DNA of 64,000 nucleotides from Flavobacterium chungbukense (GTDB taxonomy: Bacteria; Bacteroidota; Bacteroidia; Flavobacteriales; Flavobacteriaceae). A model generated the notes under the pieces. The model was not told where the DNA came from, did not search any database, and was given only the letters and a program-made list of their open reading frames with translations. Made by a program: the position numbers and the translations under genes. Below, one piece after another: positions 54,799 to 62,754 of the stretch (position 1 is the first letter of the stretch; every line of letters begins with the position of its first letter). The stretch is taken from positions 434,001 to 498,000 of the forward strand of contig NZ_JAJGZV010000002.1 in NCBI RefSeq assembly GCF_020805785.1, written 5' to 3'.

Positions 54799-55656
54799 CT
54801 AAAAAGCTTTTAAACTCAAATCCATATTGTAAACCGAATGTGTTAAAGCACCTGACGAAATATAATTTACTCCACATAATGCATATTCGCGAACTGTTTT
54901 TTCGCTGATATTCCCAGACGATTCAGTCTGACATTTTGTACCGATCAATTTTACTGCCGTTTTTGTATCTTCATAATTAAAGTTATCAATTAAAATTCTA
55001 TGAACGCCATCACTCAATAAAATTTCTCTAATTTCATCTAGATTACGAGCTTCAACAATAATCTTCAAATCTAAATTATTGGCTTTTAAATATTCTTTGG
55101 TTTTCTTAATTGCAAGTGTAATTCCGCCAGCAAAATCAATATGATTGTCTTTTAGCATTATCATATCATACAAAGCAAAACGATGATTTTCTCCACCTCC
55201 AATTTTTACGGCCCATTTTTCAGCTACTCTAAAATTTGGAGTTGTTTTGCGCGTATCCAAGATTTTAGCATTTGTCCCTTCTAAAAGTTGCATTAAATGA
55301 CTTGTTTTTGTAGCAATAGCCGACATTCTTTGCATCGTATTCAAAACTACTCTTTCGGCTTTTAAAATAGATTGCGAACTTCCAGAAACTTCAAAAACAA
55401 CTTCTCCGTATTCTACGTGCGTTCCGTCTTCAATAAATGTTTTTACTTTTAATTTCGGATCTACATATTCAAATATCATCTTAGCAAGTTCAACGCCAGC
55501 AATAATTCCCTGATCTTTTACCAGTAATTTTGCCTGACCGTGAGCAGTGTCTGGAATACACGCAAGTGAACTGTAGTCGCCTGTGCCAACATCTTCTCTA
55601 ATAGCATTGCTTATCAATAGTTGTAATTCTGATTGAAACTGAACTTTACTTATCAT
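54799..55656 (-). CDS. nadC: Nicotinate-nucleotide pyrophosphorylase (carboxylating)
   Basis: A 285-residue quinolinate phosphoribosyltransferase. It makes nicotinate mononucleotide from quinolinate and PRPP in de novo NAD synthesis. Family blocks are IREDVGTGDYSSLACIP, the quinolinate site NTMQRMSAIATKTSHLM and ILDTRKTTPNFRVAEKWAVKIGGGENHRFALYDMIMLKDNHI, then IIVEARNLDEI, RILIDNF and ESSGNISEKTVREYALCGVNYISSGALTHS. The length is normal. The gene lies 71 bases before the BrkB gene, with GATTTTAGATT-type short repeats in the spacer. Confidence 0.96.
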   Translation of the reverse strand: MISKVQFQSELQLLISNAIREDVGTGDYSSLACIPDTAHGQAKLLVKDQGIIAGVELAKMIFEYVDPKLKVKTFIEDGTHVEYGEVVFEVSGSSQSILKAERVVLNTMQRMSAIATKTSHLMQLLEGTNAKILDTRKTTPNFRVAEKWAVKIGGGENHRFALYDMIMLKDNHIDFAGGITLAIKKTKEYLKANNLDLKIIVEARNLDEIREILLSDGVHRILIDNFNYEDTKTAVKLIGTKCQTESSGNISEKTVREYALCGVNYISSGALTHSVYNMDLSLKAF

Positions 55657-55931
55657 TTTTTTATTTTTAATAATACGCTAAATTAGAACTTATTTTATGG
55701 ATTTGAAAGTTTCCTTTCTGCTAAAAGTTATTTCAAACATTAAAATTTTATTTTTAAATCATTGAGATATAAACAGAAATTAAACTTTCTTTTCTTTAAA
55801 ATTACTTAATTTTCTAATTAAACCATAAACATAAGTTTTTCACTTTCAACCTTAAAAACAACAATCCTAAATATCGTTCATAATCTTAATAAACTTAATA
55901 TCTTAATGGTAAAAAAACTAAAAACATTAAA

Positions 55932-55939
55932 TATCTTTG
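55932..55939 (+). promoter_or_regulatory. -7 box (TATCTTTG) for the AlkC-like gene
   Basis: A full TAnnTTTG match 21 bases before the ATG at 55961. Its final TTG at 55937 is an in-frame potential start codon, but being part of the promoter it cannot be in the message. Confidence 0.55.
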
Positions 55940-55960
55940 AAGTTCAATCAAGCAAAATTT

Positions 55961-57061
55961 ATGGGATTAATTAAAGATATTTACTCGTTTTCTTTTTACG
56001 AAAAATTTAGTCAGGCTGTCGCCGAAGTACATCCGGCATTCAGCAAACAAAAATTTATTGAGGCAATTTACGAAGGTGATTTTACTCAAAAAGAATGGAA
56101 AGAAAGAATGAAACATACTACGGTTGTATTTCATCAATTTATGCCACAGAATTTTCCAGAAGCCGTTTCTTTAATTGACAAAATAATCGAAAATTTAAAG
56201 AGAAATAATTTTGCAGACAGCAATCTGGCTTTCATATTTTTTGCTGATTATATTGAAATCTATGGATTAGATGATTTTAAAACTTCGGCGAAAGCCTTTG
56301 TTTCTATAACTCAATTTATAAGCTGTGAATTTGCCGTTCGTTCTTTTATTTTAAAATATAAAGAACAAATGATTAACGAGTTGATTAAATGGTCTTTACA
56401 CGAAAATCATCATGTTAGACGTTTGGCAAGTGAAGGTTCACGACCTAGATTACCTTGGGCAATGGCGATTCCGTTTCTTAAAAAAGATCCTTCTTCCATT
56501 CTTCCAATTTTAGAGAATTTAAAAAATGATCCTTCAGAATATGTTCGCCGAAGCGTTGCCAATAACTTAAATGATATTGCAAAAGATAATCCGCAAATTG
56601 TGCTAGAAATAGCCAACAAATGGAAAGGACACAGCAAAGAAACCGACGGAATTATTAAACACGGCTGTCGAACATTATTAAAACAAGGTCATCCTGAAAT
56701 TCTAAGTCATTATGGTTTAGAAAGCACTAATATTGAACTTTCGTCTTTTGAAATTAAAACGCCTATTGTAAAAATTGGTGACTATCTTCAGTTTCATTTT
56801 CACTTAAATAATAAAAATGAAGTTCCGAAAACGATTCGTTTAGAATATGCCGTTCATTATAAAAAAGCAAAAGGGCATTTGGCGAAAAAAGTCTTCAAAA
56901 TCAGTGAGAAAATTTACCAGCCGAATCAATTAACCAAAATTGAAAGAAACCAGTCTTTTAAATTGATTACGACGAGAGTTTTTCATACGGGAGCGCATCA
57001 ATTATCAATTATTATCAATGGGACTGAAAGTGAAGTTTTAGAATTTGAGTTGGTTAAATAA
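55961..57061 (+). CDS. AlkC-like DNA alkylation repair glycosylase with Ig domain
   Basis: A 366-residue protein. Residues 1-260 are HEAT-like helical repeats of the AlkC/AlkD type, e.g. FFADYIEIYGLDDFKTSAKAF, LIKWSLHENHHVRRLASEGSRPRLPWA and LENLKNDPSEYVRRSVANNLNDIAKDNP. The SEGSRPRLPWA segment lies where such enzymes contact the damaged base. Residues 275-366 form an immunoglobulin-like sandwich (KIGDYLQFHFHLNNK, RLEYAVHYKKAKG, RVFHTGAHQLSIIING), as described for AlkC. AlkC removes cationic bases such as 3-methyladenine and 3-methylcytosine. The start is the ATG at 55961, because a TTG eight codons earlier is part of the -7 box. The gene stands alone. Confidence 0.87.
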   Translation: MGLIKDIYSFSFYEKFSQAVAEVHPAFSKQKFIEAIYEGDFTQKEWKERMKHTTVVFHQFMPQNFPEAVSLIDKIIENLKRNNFADSNLAFIFFADYIEIYGLDDFKTSAKAFVSITQFISCEFAVRSFILKYKEQMINELIKWSLHENHHVRRLASEGSRPRLPWAMAIPFLKKDPSSILPILENLKNDPSEYVRRSVANNLNDIAKDNPQIVLEIANKWKGHSKETDGIIKHGCRTLLKQGHPEILSHYGLESTNIELSSFEIKTPIVKIGDYLQFHFHLNNKNEVPKTIRLEYAVHYKKAKGHLAKKVFKISEKIYQPNQLTKIERNQSFKLITTRVFHTGAHQLSIIINGTESEVLEFELVK

Positions 57062-57082
57062 CTTATATAAAAAAAAATATTC

Positions 57083-57448
57083 ATGTGGTATACGAGAAAA
57101 TTAATATTTAAGCTGAGTCTTTTATTTTGCTTACTTCTTTCCTTTTTTATTTTCAGTTTTCAAACTAAAAATGAAGAGATATTAATCGTTTCCTATTCTG
57201 CGATAGACTGTCCTTGTGCTCAATGGAAAATCGAGAATAAAAACAATACATCAAACATTTATCTTGAGAGAGTAAATAGCAAATTATTAGATGCTGATAA
57301 TATTTGGGATGGAAAAACCTTACCTCTAAAATTATAAATAAAAGGATATTTTAAAAAAGAACCAGGAATTCCTAAAGACTTTACAACAAAAGGAAATCCA
57401 AAACCTGCAAAAATATTTTTATATACAGAAATCAAAGTAATCAAATAA
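57083..57448 (+). pseudogene. Exported small protein broken by an in-frame TAA
   Basis: The frame from the ATG at 57083 codes for a membrane-anchored or signal-bearing start (LIFKLSLLFCLLLSFFIFSF), a middle with VSYSAIDCPCAQWKIENKNN, and stops at TAA (57335-57337) after 84 residues. In the same frame reading goes on for another 36 codons (IKGYFKKEPGIPKDFTTKGN, then PKPAKIFLYTEIKVIK) to TAA at 57446-57448. The second part has a charged, ordered composition that looks like a genuine protein end, so the TAA is probably a point mutation or a base-call error. The intact protein would have about 121 residues. I do not recognise the family. Confidence 0.6.
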
Positions 57449-57607
57449 ATATTTTTTTTTCAAATCCCTGATTACAAAATACATAAATATTCATTTTACG
57501 AATCTTATCTTTTTAAATCAAAGCATAATCAACGATTTTCCTTACTTTTATAAATCTAAAAACAAGTTTCTTAATCTAAATTAAGTTACAAACAAGCGCA
57601 GTTACTC

Positions 57608-57615
57608 TAATTTTG
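57608..57615 (+). promoter_or_regulatory. -7 box (TAATTTTG) for pirin-osmC-GNAT
   Basis: A full TAnnTTTG match 23 bases before the ATG at 57639. No -33 TTG at the usual spacing. Confidence 0.5.
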
Positions 57616-57638
57616 TTTTCAAATCAAATAAAAATACC

Positions 57639-58520
57639 ATGTCAAATATCAGTTTAATTATCGAAGAACGTGCCGCCAATATTGGCAATTTTATGGTAGG
57701 ACGATTATTGCCTTTCCGTGAAAAAAGAGCTGTTGGACCATTTGTATTTATCGATCATATGGGACCTGCACATCTAAGTGATCATGAAAATATGGATGTT
57801 CCTCCACATCCGCATATCGGACTTTCTACTCTGACATTTTTGTTTGAAGGAAGTATTATGCACCGCGATAGTTTAGGAACAGAATTAGAAATAAAACCAG
57901 GCGCAGTAAACTGGATGACAGCCGGAAAAGGAATCGTTCATTCTGAAAGAACGCCAGAGTATTTAAGACAGTCAGATAAAATGCTTCACGGACTGCAGAT
58001 TTGGGTGGCGCTTCCAAAAGAATTGGAACAAATGGATCCGAATTTTACACATGTTGAAGCAGATGATATTCCGGCTTGGGAAGAAGATAGCGTTTCATAC
58101 AAATTAATTGCAGGAGAAGCATTTGGCAAAAAATCGCCAGTTCCTGTTTATAGTCCGCTATATTTTATTGAAATTAAAAGCAAAGAAGCGAAAAAAATCA
58201 ATATTGGAAGCCATCTATTCGGCGAAAGCGGTTTGTATATTTTAGAAGGAAGTATCAAAAATGGCGAACATGTTTATGATCCGAGACAAATTTTAATTAC
58301 AACTGAAGCTTCTCTCTGCGAATTTGAAATTGCAGAAAATTCTACCGTTTATATTTTTGGCGGACAACCATTTCCTGAAGAACATTTTATCTTTTGGAAT
58401 TTTGTTTCTTCGGATAAAGAATTAATAGAAAAAGCTAAGAAAGACTGGACAGAACAAACTTTCCCAAAAGTTCCAGGCGAAACAGAATTTGTTCCATTAC
58501 CAGAACCAAGAATCAAATAA
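57639..58520 (+). CDS. Pirin-family bicupin protein
   Basis: A 293-residue pirin. The metal site of the N-terminal cupin is visible in VGPFVFIDHMGPAHLSDHENMDVPPHPHIGLSTLTFLFEGSIMHRDSLG (three His and the later Glu in MTAGKGIVHSERTPEY). The C-terminal cupin starts near 170 (PVYSPLYFIEIKSKEAKKI). Bacterial pirins of this kind bind iron or similar metals, and some oxidise quercetin. Its role here is unknown. It heads a tight operon with an OsmC protein (4-base gap) and a small GNAT protein. Confidence 0.92.
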   Translation: MSNISLIIEERAANIGNFMVGRLLPFREKRAVGPFVFIDHMGPAHLSDHENMDVPPHPHIGLSTLTFLFEGSIMHRDSLGTELEIKPGAVNWMTAGKGIVHSERTPEYLRQSDKMLHGLQIWVALPKELEQMDPNFTHVEADDIPAWEEDSVSYKLIAGEAFGKKSPVPVYSPLYFIEIKSKEAKKINIGSHLFGESGLYILEGSIKNGEHVYDPRQILITTEASLCEFEIAENSTVYIFGGQPFPEEHFIFWNFVSSDKELIEKAKKDWTEQTFPKVPGETEFVPLPEPRIK

Positions 58521-58523
58521 CTT

Positions 58524-58919
58524 ATGGATACCGTAAAAGCAACAATCGACACACGAAAATATCGCACAGAAATAACATCTAAAATGGGCAATATTCTTAT
58601 CTCAGATGAGCCACAGGAAATAGGTGGAAAAAATTTAGGATTTAGTCCGTTTGAACTTCTGGCTTCTTCTCTCGCTTCCTGCACCTTAATTACGTTGCGA
58701 ATGTATATAGACAGAAAAGCCTGGGATGTTTCGGAACTTTCAATCTGGGTAGATTTTGAAAAAAATGAAGAACATACCGTTACTTTATTTTCAACTAAAA
58801 TCTTAATTACAGGAAATGTAGATGATGCTCAAAAACAGCGAATTTTGAAAATTGCCAACAGTTGTCCTGTTCATAAAACACTTATCAATACAATTAAAAT
58901 AGAAACTTCTTTAGTATAA
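58524..58919 (+). CDS. OsmC-family peroxiredoxin-like protein
   Basis: A 131-residue OsmC/Ohr-fold protein that may reduce organic hydroperoxides. The first cysteine is in GFSPFELLASSLASCTLITLRMYIDRKAW (the SLASC helix). The second, resolving cysteine is in ILKIANSCPVHKTLINTI (the SCPVH motif). The order and spacing fit the YhfA-like subgroup. It starts three bases after the pirin stop and is followed five bases later by the GNAT gene, so the three are co-translated. Confidence 0.9.
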   Translation: MDTVKATIDTRKYRTEITSKMGNILISDEPQEIGGKNLGFSPFELLASSLASCTLITLRMYIDRKAWDVSELSIWVDFEKNEEHTVTLFSTKILITGNVDDAQKQRILKIANSCPVHKTLINTIKIETSLV

Positions 58920-58924
58920 ATAAT

Positions 58925-59209
58925 ATGGAAATTCAACAAATAAACGACACTAAAAAAGGCTACTTTGAAGCCGTAGAAGATGGCAAAGAAGCTGGAAAAA
59001 TGACCTACACTTGGACAGGAGACAGCAAATTTATTATTGATCACACAGAAGTAAGTCCAGATTTTAACGGAAAAGGTGTTGGTAAAAAACTGGTTTTAGC
59101 CGCTGTAGAATATGCAAGAGCCAACAATGTAAAAATTATTCCACTTTGTCCTTTTGCAAAAAGTGTTTTTGATAAGGTTGAGGAAATTCGTGATGTGCTT
59201 TTTTCTTGA
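58925..59209 (+). CDS. Short GNAT-like acetyltransferase (YjdJ type)
   Basis: A 94-residue one-domain member of the small GNAT group (PF14542). The core is AGKMTYTWTGDSKFIIDHTEVSPDFNGKGVGKKLVLAAVEYARANNVKIIPLCPFAKSVFDKVEE. The NGKGVGKKL loop binds acetyl-CoA and the IIPLCPFAKSVFDK end is a hallmark. The acceptor is unknown. It is the last gene of the pirin-osmC unit. Confidence 0.9.
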   Translation: MEIQQINDTKKGYFEAVEDGKEAGKMTYTWTGDSKFIIDHTEVSPDFNGKGVGKKLVLAAVEYARANNVKIIPLCPFAKSVFDKVEEIRDVLFS

Positions 59210-59336
59210 GTTACAAAGCTACAAAGTGACAAAGCTGCAAAGGTTTTAATATAGAGACGCACAACTGTGCGTCTTTTTTTATTTAATCATTTCTTTAGAA
59301 ACTTTGCCACTTTGAACCTTTGTTACTTTGTCCCTT
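59210..59336. repeat. Palindromic intergenic repeat with GACGCACA hairpin
   Basis: Outer arms of TACAAAGCTACAAAGTG and CACTTTG-ACTTTGTC type pair imperfectly. The centre is a hairpin (AGACGCACA, 59254-59262, with TGTGCGTCT) followed by a T-run, which could serve as a terminator for the operon to the left. The inner motif is related to the GCACTGC elements at 16311-16384. Confidence 0.6.
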
Positions 59337-59371
59337 CAAAAACAAAATTTTTAAATCTCTCCGAAAAGTCG

Positions 59372-59379
59372 TATATTTG
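59372..59379 (+). promoter_or_regulatory. -7 box (TATATTTG) for the adenosine deaminase gene
   Basis: A full match followed by C, 21 bases before the ATG at 59401. No -33 TTG. Confidence 0.55.
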
Positions 59380-59400
59380 CGCGTAATTTAATCTTAGAGT

Positions 59401-60816
59401 ATGACAAGGATAATTACGCTTTTCTGTATTTTTATAGCACAAATCGGCTTTTCTCAATCGGCTGAAAGTTATTTAGAAAAAATCAGAAATAATGAAGCTC
59501 TCTTAACAGCTTTTTTTCAACAAATGCCAAAAGGAGGCGATTTGCACCACCATTTTTCAGGATCCGTTTATGCAGAACCGCTTTTAGAAAGAGCTATTGC
59601 AGAAGATTTTTATTTGAATTTAGAAACTATGGCGGTTTCAAAAACCAAACCTGCAAATGGAAACTGGCAGACTTTTTCTTCTATAAAAAATGATGGAAAA
59701 CTTGATTATTACCAACAGCAAATTATGCAAACTTGGTCAGTTAAAGATTATAACGGCTCTGTACCTTCAGACGATCAGTTTTTTGATTCTTTTATGAAAT
59801 TTGAACCTACAATTAAAGGTCATTTTGCAGAAGGAATGCTCGAATTAAAAAAACGTGCCATTGCAGAAAATGTTTCTTATATCGAAACACAATTATCAAC
59901 GATTCCGTGTGATATGAATGTTTCTGATTTAAGTGATTTTAATACCAAATTGCGTCAGGCTGCAACTCAAAAAGATGAAAAAGCTGTTTTGAAACTTTTA
60001 GATGAATTGTATAAATCACTTCAGAAAAAAGACGCTAAAAAATATGCTGACGATTTCAATAACAACTTTTTAGCAAAACTTCATAAAGATTTAAAAATCG
60101 ACGATGAACGTTTTACAATGCGTTATCAAAACTTTGTATTGCGTTTTATGGAACCTGTTGATTTATTCAAAAATCTGACGATAGCATTTATATCTTCTAA
60201 CGAAAGTAAACTGACAGCTGGCGTTAATATCGTTTCTCCAGAACATGGAGAAAATTCTATGAAAGATTACTGGCTCCATATGGTGATGTTTAAATACTGT
60301 CACTCTAAATTTCCAAATGTAAAATATACGCTTCATGCCGGCGAATTGACTTTAGGTTTGGTTCAGCCAGAAGAATTAACTTGGCATATTAATGACGCGA
60401 TTTACATTGCTGGAGCTAACCGAATTGGTCACGGAGTTGACATTGCTTACGAATCTAATTCATACGATTTGTTGAAATATATGGCTAAAAATAATATTCC
60501 GATTGAGATTAATTTAGTGAGTAACGAATTCATTTTGAAAGTAAAAGAAAACAGGCATCCGTTTACGCTTTACAAAGAATTTAATGTGCCAATTGTAATC
60601 AGTACAGACGATGCAGGAATTTTAAGAAGCAATATGACAGAACAATATGTTTTGTTAGCCAAAAGATATCCGGATGTTAATTATGAAACGATTAAAAAAT
60701 ACGTTTACAACAGCATCAATTACAGTTTTATTCAAGATGAATCGGTTAAAAAACAATTGATTAAAGATTTGGACAATCGTTTTAAAACTTTTGAGGCGAA
60801 ATTTTCTAAAAACTAA
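59401..60816 (+). CDS. Secreted adenosine deaminase (ADGF-like)
   Basis: A 471-residue protein with a signal peptide (TRIITLFCIFIAQIGFSQ). The fold is the metal-dependent barrel of adenosine deaminases: zinc ligands in MPKGGDLHHHFSGSVYAE, in KYTLHAGELTLG (HAGE, with the catalytic Glu), the GANRIGHGVDIAYE His, and the Asp pair in VPIVISTDDAGILRSNM. The 150-residue insertion before the barrel core and the export signal resemble ADGF/ADA2-type enzymes, which deaminate extracellular adenosine to inosine. With the split 5'-nucleotidase at 28.9-30.7 kb it suggests periplasmic nucleotide salvage, though the genes are far apart. Confidence 0.9.
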   Translation: MTRIITLFCIFIAQIGFSQSAESYLEKIRNNEALLTAFFQQMPKGGDLHHHFSGSVYAEPLLERAIAEDFYLNLETMAVSKTKPANGNWQTFSSIKNDGKLDYYQQQIMQTWSVKDYNGSVPSDDQFFDSFMKFEPTIKGHFAEGMLELKKRAIAENVSYIETQLSTIPCDMNVSDLSDFNTKLRQAATQKDEKAVLKLLDELYKSLQKKDAKKYADDFNNNFLAKLHKDLKIDDERFTMRYQNFVLRFMEPVDLFKNLTIAFISSNESKLTAGVNIVSPEHGENSMKDYWLHMVMFKYCHSKFPNVKYTLHAGELTLGLVQPEELTWHINDAIYIAGANRIGHGVDIAYESNSYDLLKYMAKNNIPIEINLVSNEFILKVKENRHPFTLYKEFNVPIVISTDDAGILRSNMTEQYVLLAKRYPDVNYETIKKYVYNSINYSFIQDESVKKQLIKDLDNRFKTFEAKFSKN

Positions 60817-60822
60817 CTCAAA

Positions 60823-60945
60823 TAATCTGCACAAAAATTTCACGCAGATTTTGCAGATTTAAGCAGATTAAATTTAGATAATTATTTTTAAAAAAAATCT
60901 GTCATAATCGGCTTAAATCTGTTTAAAATCTGCGTGCAAAAAAAA
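60823..60945. repeat. Imperfect palindrome, AAATCTGCGTG family
   Basis: CACGCAGATTTT (60841-60852) is the reverse complement of 60925-60936. Between them lie several AATCTG/CAGATT repeats in both directions. Confidence 0.65.
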
Positions 60946-60953
60946 ATACAATT

Positions 60954-61256
60954 ATGATTATAGAAGCCGCATTTCTTTTTGTAAAAGCTGAATTAGTAAA
61001 TCAGTTTGAAGTTGATTTTGCAAAAGCAAGTCAATACATTTCGTCAATTGATGGTTATTTAGGACATCGTTTAGAAAAATGTCTTGAAGTCGAAAACAAA
61101 TATCTTTTATTAGTCGATTGGAATACGCTTGAAGATCATACAATAGGTTTCAGAACTTCTAGCGCCTATTTAGAATGGAAGAAAATTTTACATCATTATT
61201 ACGAACCGTTTCCTATTGTAGAGCATTTCGAAACGGTCTTTGCAAATAAAAAATAA
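60954..61256 (+). CDS. ABM-type antibiotic biosynthesis monooxygenase-like protein
   Basis: A 100-residue dimeric alpha/beta-barrel (ferredoxin-like) protein: FLFVKAELVNQFEVDFAKASQYISSIDGYLGHRLEKCLEVENKYLLLVDWNTLEDHTIGFRTSSAYLEWKKILHHYY. The order strand-helix-strand-strand-helix, with GYLGHRL and the DWNTLEDHTIGFR segment, is that of ABM domains. The family includes quinone and heme monooxygenases and many proteins of unknown role. It is flanked on both sides by palindromic repeats, and no operon partner is seen. Confidence 0.85.
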   Translation: MIIEAAFLFVKAELVNQFEVDFAKASQYISSIDGYLGHRLEKCLEVENKYLLLVDWNTLEDHTIGFRTSSAYLEWKKILHHYYEPFPIVEHFETVFANKK

Positions 61257-61267
61257 TGTTTTTATTT

Positions 61268-61416
61268 GCCACAGATTAAAAGTATTAAAAAGGATTTTCT
61301 ATTTGCTGTTTTTGTCAGGCTGAGCGAAGTCGAAGCCTACGTCCAATTGGAACGCCCTTCGACTTCGCTCAGGGTGACAATCTAAAGAAATCATTCTAAT
61401 CCTTTTAATCTGTGGC
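61268..61416. repeat. Nested palindromes between ABM gene and rlmH
   Basis: Outer arms GCCACAGATTAAAAG (61268-61282) and its exact reverse complement (61402-61416) enclose an inner palindrome (61312-61335 with 61357-61380, 22 of 24 bases paired, core CTGAGCGAAGTCGAAG). This looks like one repeat type inserted in another. A third fragment (CTAATTCGTGCAATTAGTGG, 61441-61460) follows. Confidence 0.75.
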
Positions 61417-61474
61417 TAAAAAATAAAAATTAAATTCGCGCTAATTCGTGCAATTAGTGGCAAAAGAAAAAAAC

Positions 61475-61948
61475 ATGAATATAAAGCTCATCGCCATTGG
61501 CAAAACAGATAATAAATCGCTTCAAACTTTGATTGACGATTATACAAAGCGTTTGTCATTTTACATCAAATTTGATTTGGAGATTATTCCCGATATAAAA
61601 AACGTAAAAAACTTATCTGAAAGCCAACAGAAAGAAAAAGAAGGCGAATTGATTCTGTCCAAACTTTCGCCAACTGATCAGTTGATTTTATTGGATGAAA
61701 ACGGAAAAAACTTCTCCAGCGTTGGTTTTTCAGAAGAATTACAAAAGAAAATGAACTCAGGAGTTAAAACTTTAGTTTTTGTAATTGGTGGTCCTTATGG
61801 ATTTTCTGAAACTGTTTATAAAAAAGCACAAGGGAAAATTTCGCTATCGCTTATGACATTCTCTCATCAAATGGTTCGCTTATTTTTTATCGAACAATTG
61901 TACCGCGGGTTTACGATTTTACGAAACGAACCTTATCATCACCAGTAA
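61475..61948 (+). CDS. rlmH: 23S rRNA pseudouridine-1915 N3-methyltransferase RlmH
   Basis: A 157-residue SPOUT methyltransferase acting on pseudouridine 1915 in helix 69 of 23S rRNA. Family blocks are MNIKLIAIGKTDNKSLQTLIDDYTKRLSFYI, LILLDENGKNFSSVGFSEEL, the knot region VFVIGGPYGFSETVYKKAQGKISLSLMTFSHQMVRLFFIEQLYRGFTILRNEPYHH. The ATG at 61475 gives the normal N-terminus. A longer frame from GTG at 61448 reads through repeat sequence. The length is normal. Confidence 0.96.
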   Translation: MNIKLIAIGKTDNKSLQTLIDDYTKRLSFYIKFDLEIIPDIKNVKNLSESQQKEKEGELILSKLSPTDQLILLDENGKNFSSVGFSEELQKKMNSGVKTLVFVIGGPYGFSETVYKKAQGKISLSLMTFSHQMVRLFFIEQLYRGFTILRNEPYHHQ

Positions 61949-61983
61949 AATTAGTATTCAGTCGCAGTTTTAAGCATTCAGTT

Positions 61984-62616
61984 TTAAAAAATGAATTCTA
62001 CAGGAAGTGTATCGAGATTGTGAGTCACATCTTTTTGAAGCAGAATTTTATATTGAATATATTCTTCATAACTCATTTCCTTATCGAATAAAAAGACCAA
62101 GTTTGGCACTTTTTCAAACTTTATGCTATAAAAATATTTTAATATTTCTGCTATTTTTATTTCCTTATTGCCTATAAAAACTTGTTTTTTTCCTTTTTTT
62201 AAGTAAACTACAAAACTTCCCTGTACAGGTCTTTCCATTTTATAAAACACTTTCGTGAAAGGTAAAAAGGCTAATTTTTTTCCGATAGAATCTGCGTACG
62301 AATAATAATTTTCGGCATTTTCGTTTTTGTGTGCGCTGTCAGCTCGCTTTTTTTCCTGCAATTTCATTACTTCAGGAATGACCAATTTTAAAGGCAGACG
62401 TTTGTCAATATTCAAAATCCAATTGGTGGAAATAATACTACTTTTTCGGTTCACATCAGCAATCGTGACTTTTCCTTCGATTTTAAAAAAGATATAAATT
62501 GGCGAAAGATCTTGTACCTCTTTTACAATTGTGATGTTTGATTTTGGAAGTAAAACGTCTTCTTTTTTTCCGCAGGAGAAAAGAATGAGAACAAGAATTA
62601 GAGTAAAATATTTCAT
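61984..62616 (-). CDS. Hypothetical lipoprotein
   Basis: A 210-residue protein with a lipobox (ILFSCGK, Cys15). The mature part has no domain that I recognise. It contains strands such as IYIFFKIEGKVTIADVNRKSSIISTNWILNIDKRLPLKLVIPEV, a Lys/Asn-rich loop at about 88-105, and ERPVQGSFVVYLKKGKKQVFIGNKEIKIAEIL. Residue +2 after Cys is Gly, so outer-membrane export is possible by the Bacteroidota rules, but the side of the membrane is unclear. It lies between rlmH (convergent) and a palindromic repeat. Confidence 0.65.
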   Translation of the reverse strand: MKYFTLILVLILFSCGKKEDVLLPKSNITIVKEVQDLSPIYIFFKIEGKVTIADVNRKSSIISTNWILNIDKRLPLKLVIPEVMKLQEKKRADSAHKNENAENYYSYADSIGKKLAFLPFTKVFYKMERPVQGSFVVYLKKGKKQVFIGNKEIKIAEILKYFYSIKFEKVPNLVFLFDKEMSYEEYIQYKILLQKDVTHNLDTLPVEFIF

Positions 62617-62640
62617 TTTTTATTTTTTTAACGTTAAATA

Positions 62641-62744
62641 TGTCATTTCGACCGAAGGGAGAAATCACACTAGTAATTCGTCTTGCATTATCGCCAATCT
62701 TTGTCGAGTTTCGAGTGTGATTTCTCCCTTAGGTCGAAATGACA
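62641..62744. repeat. 104-bp palindromic repeat, GTCATTTCGAC family, copy 3
   Basis: Arms 62641-62671 and 62714-62744 pair over 30 of 31 bases. The core TCGCCAATCTTTG is the reverse complement of the core of copy 1 (12874-12977), so this copy lies in the other orientation. Confidence 0.85.
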
Positions 62745-62754
62745 AATCAGGCGA

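Noticed and set aside
55937..55960. TTG start giving an eight-residue longer AlkC-like protein
   Set aside because: The TTG is the end of the -7 box TATCTTTG, so it would not be transcribed.
61448..61474. GTG start giving a longer RlmH
   Set aside because: It lies in a repeat fragment and adds residues absent from the family.
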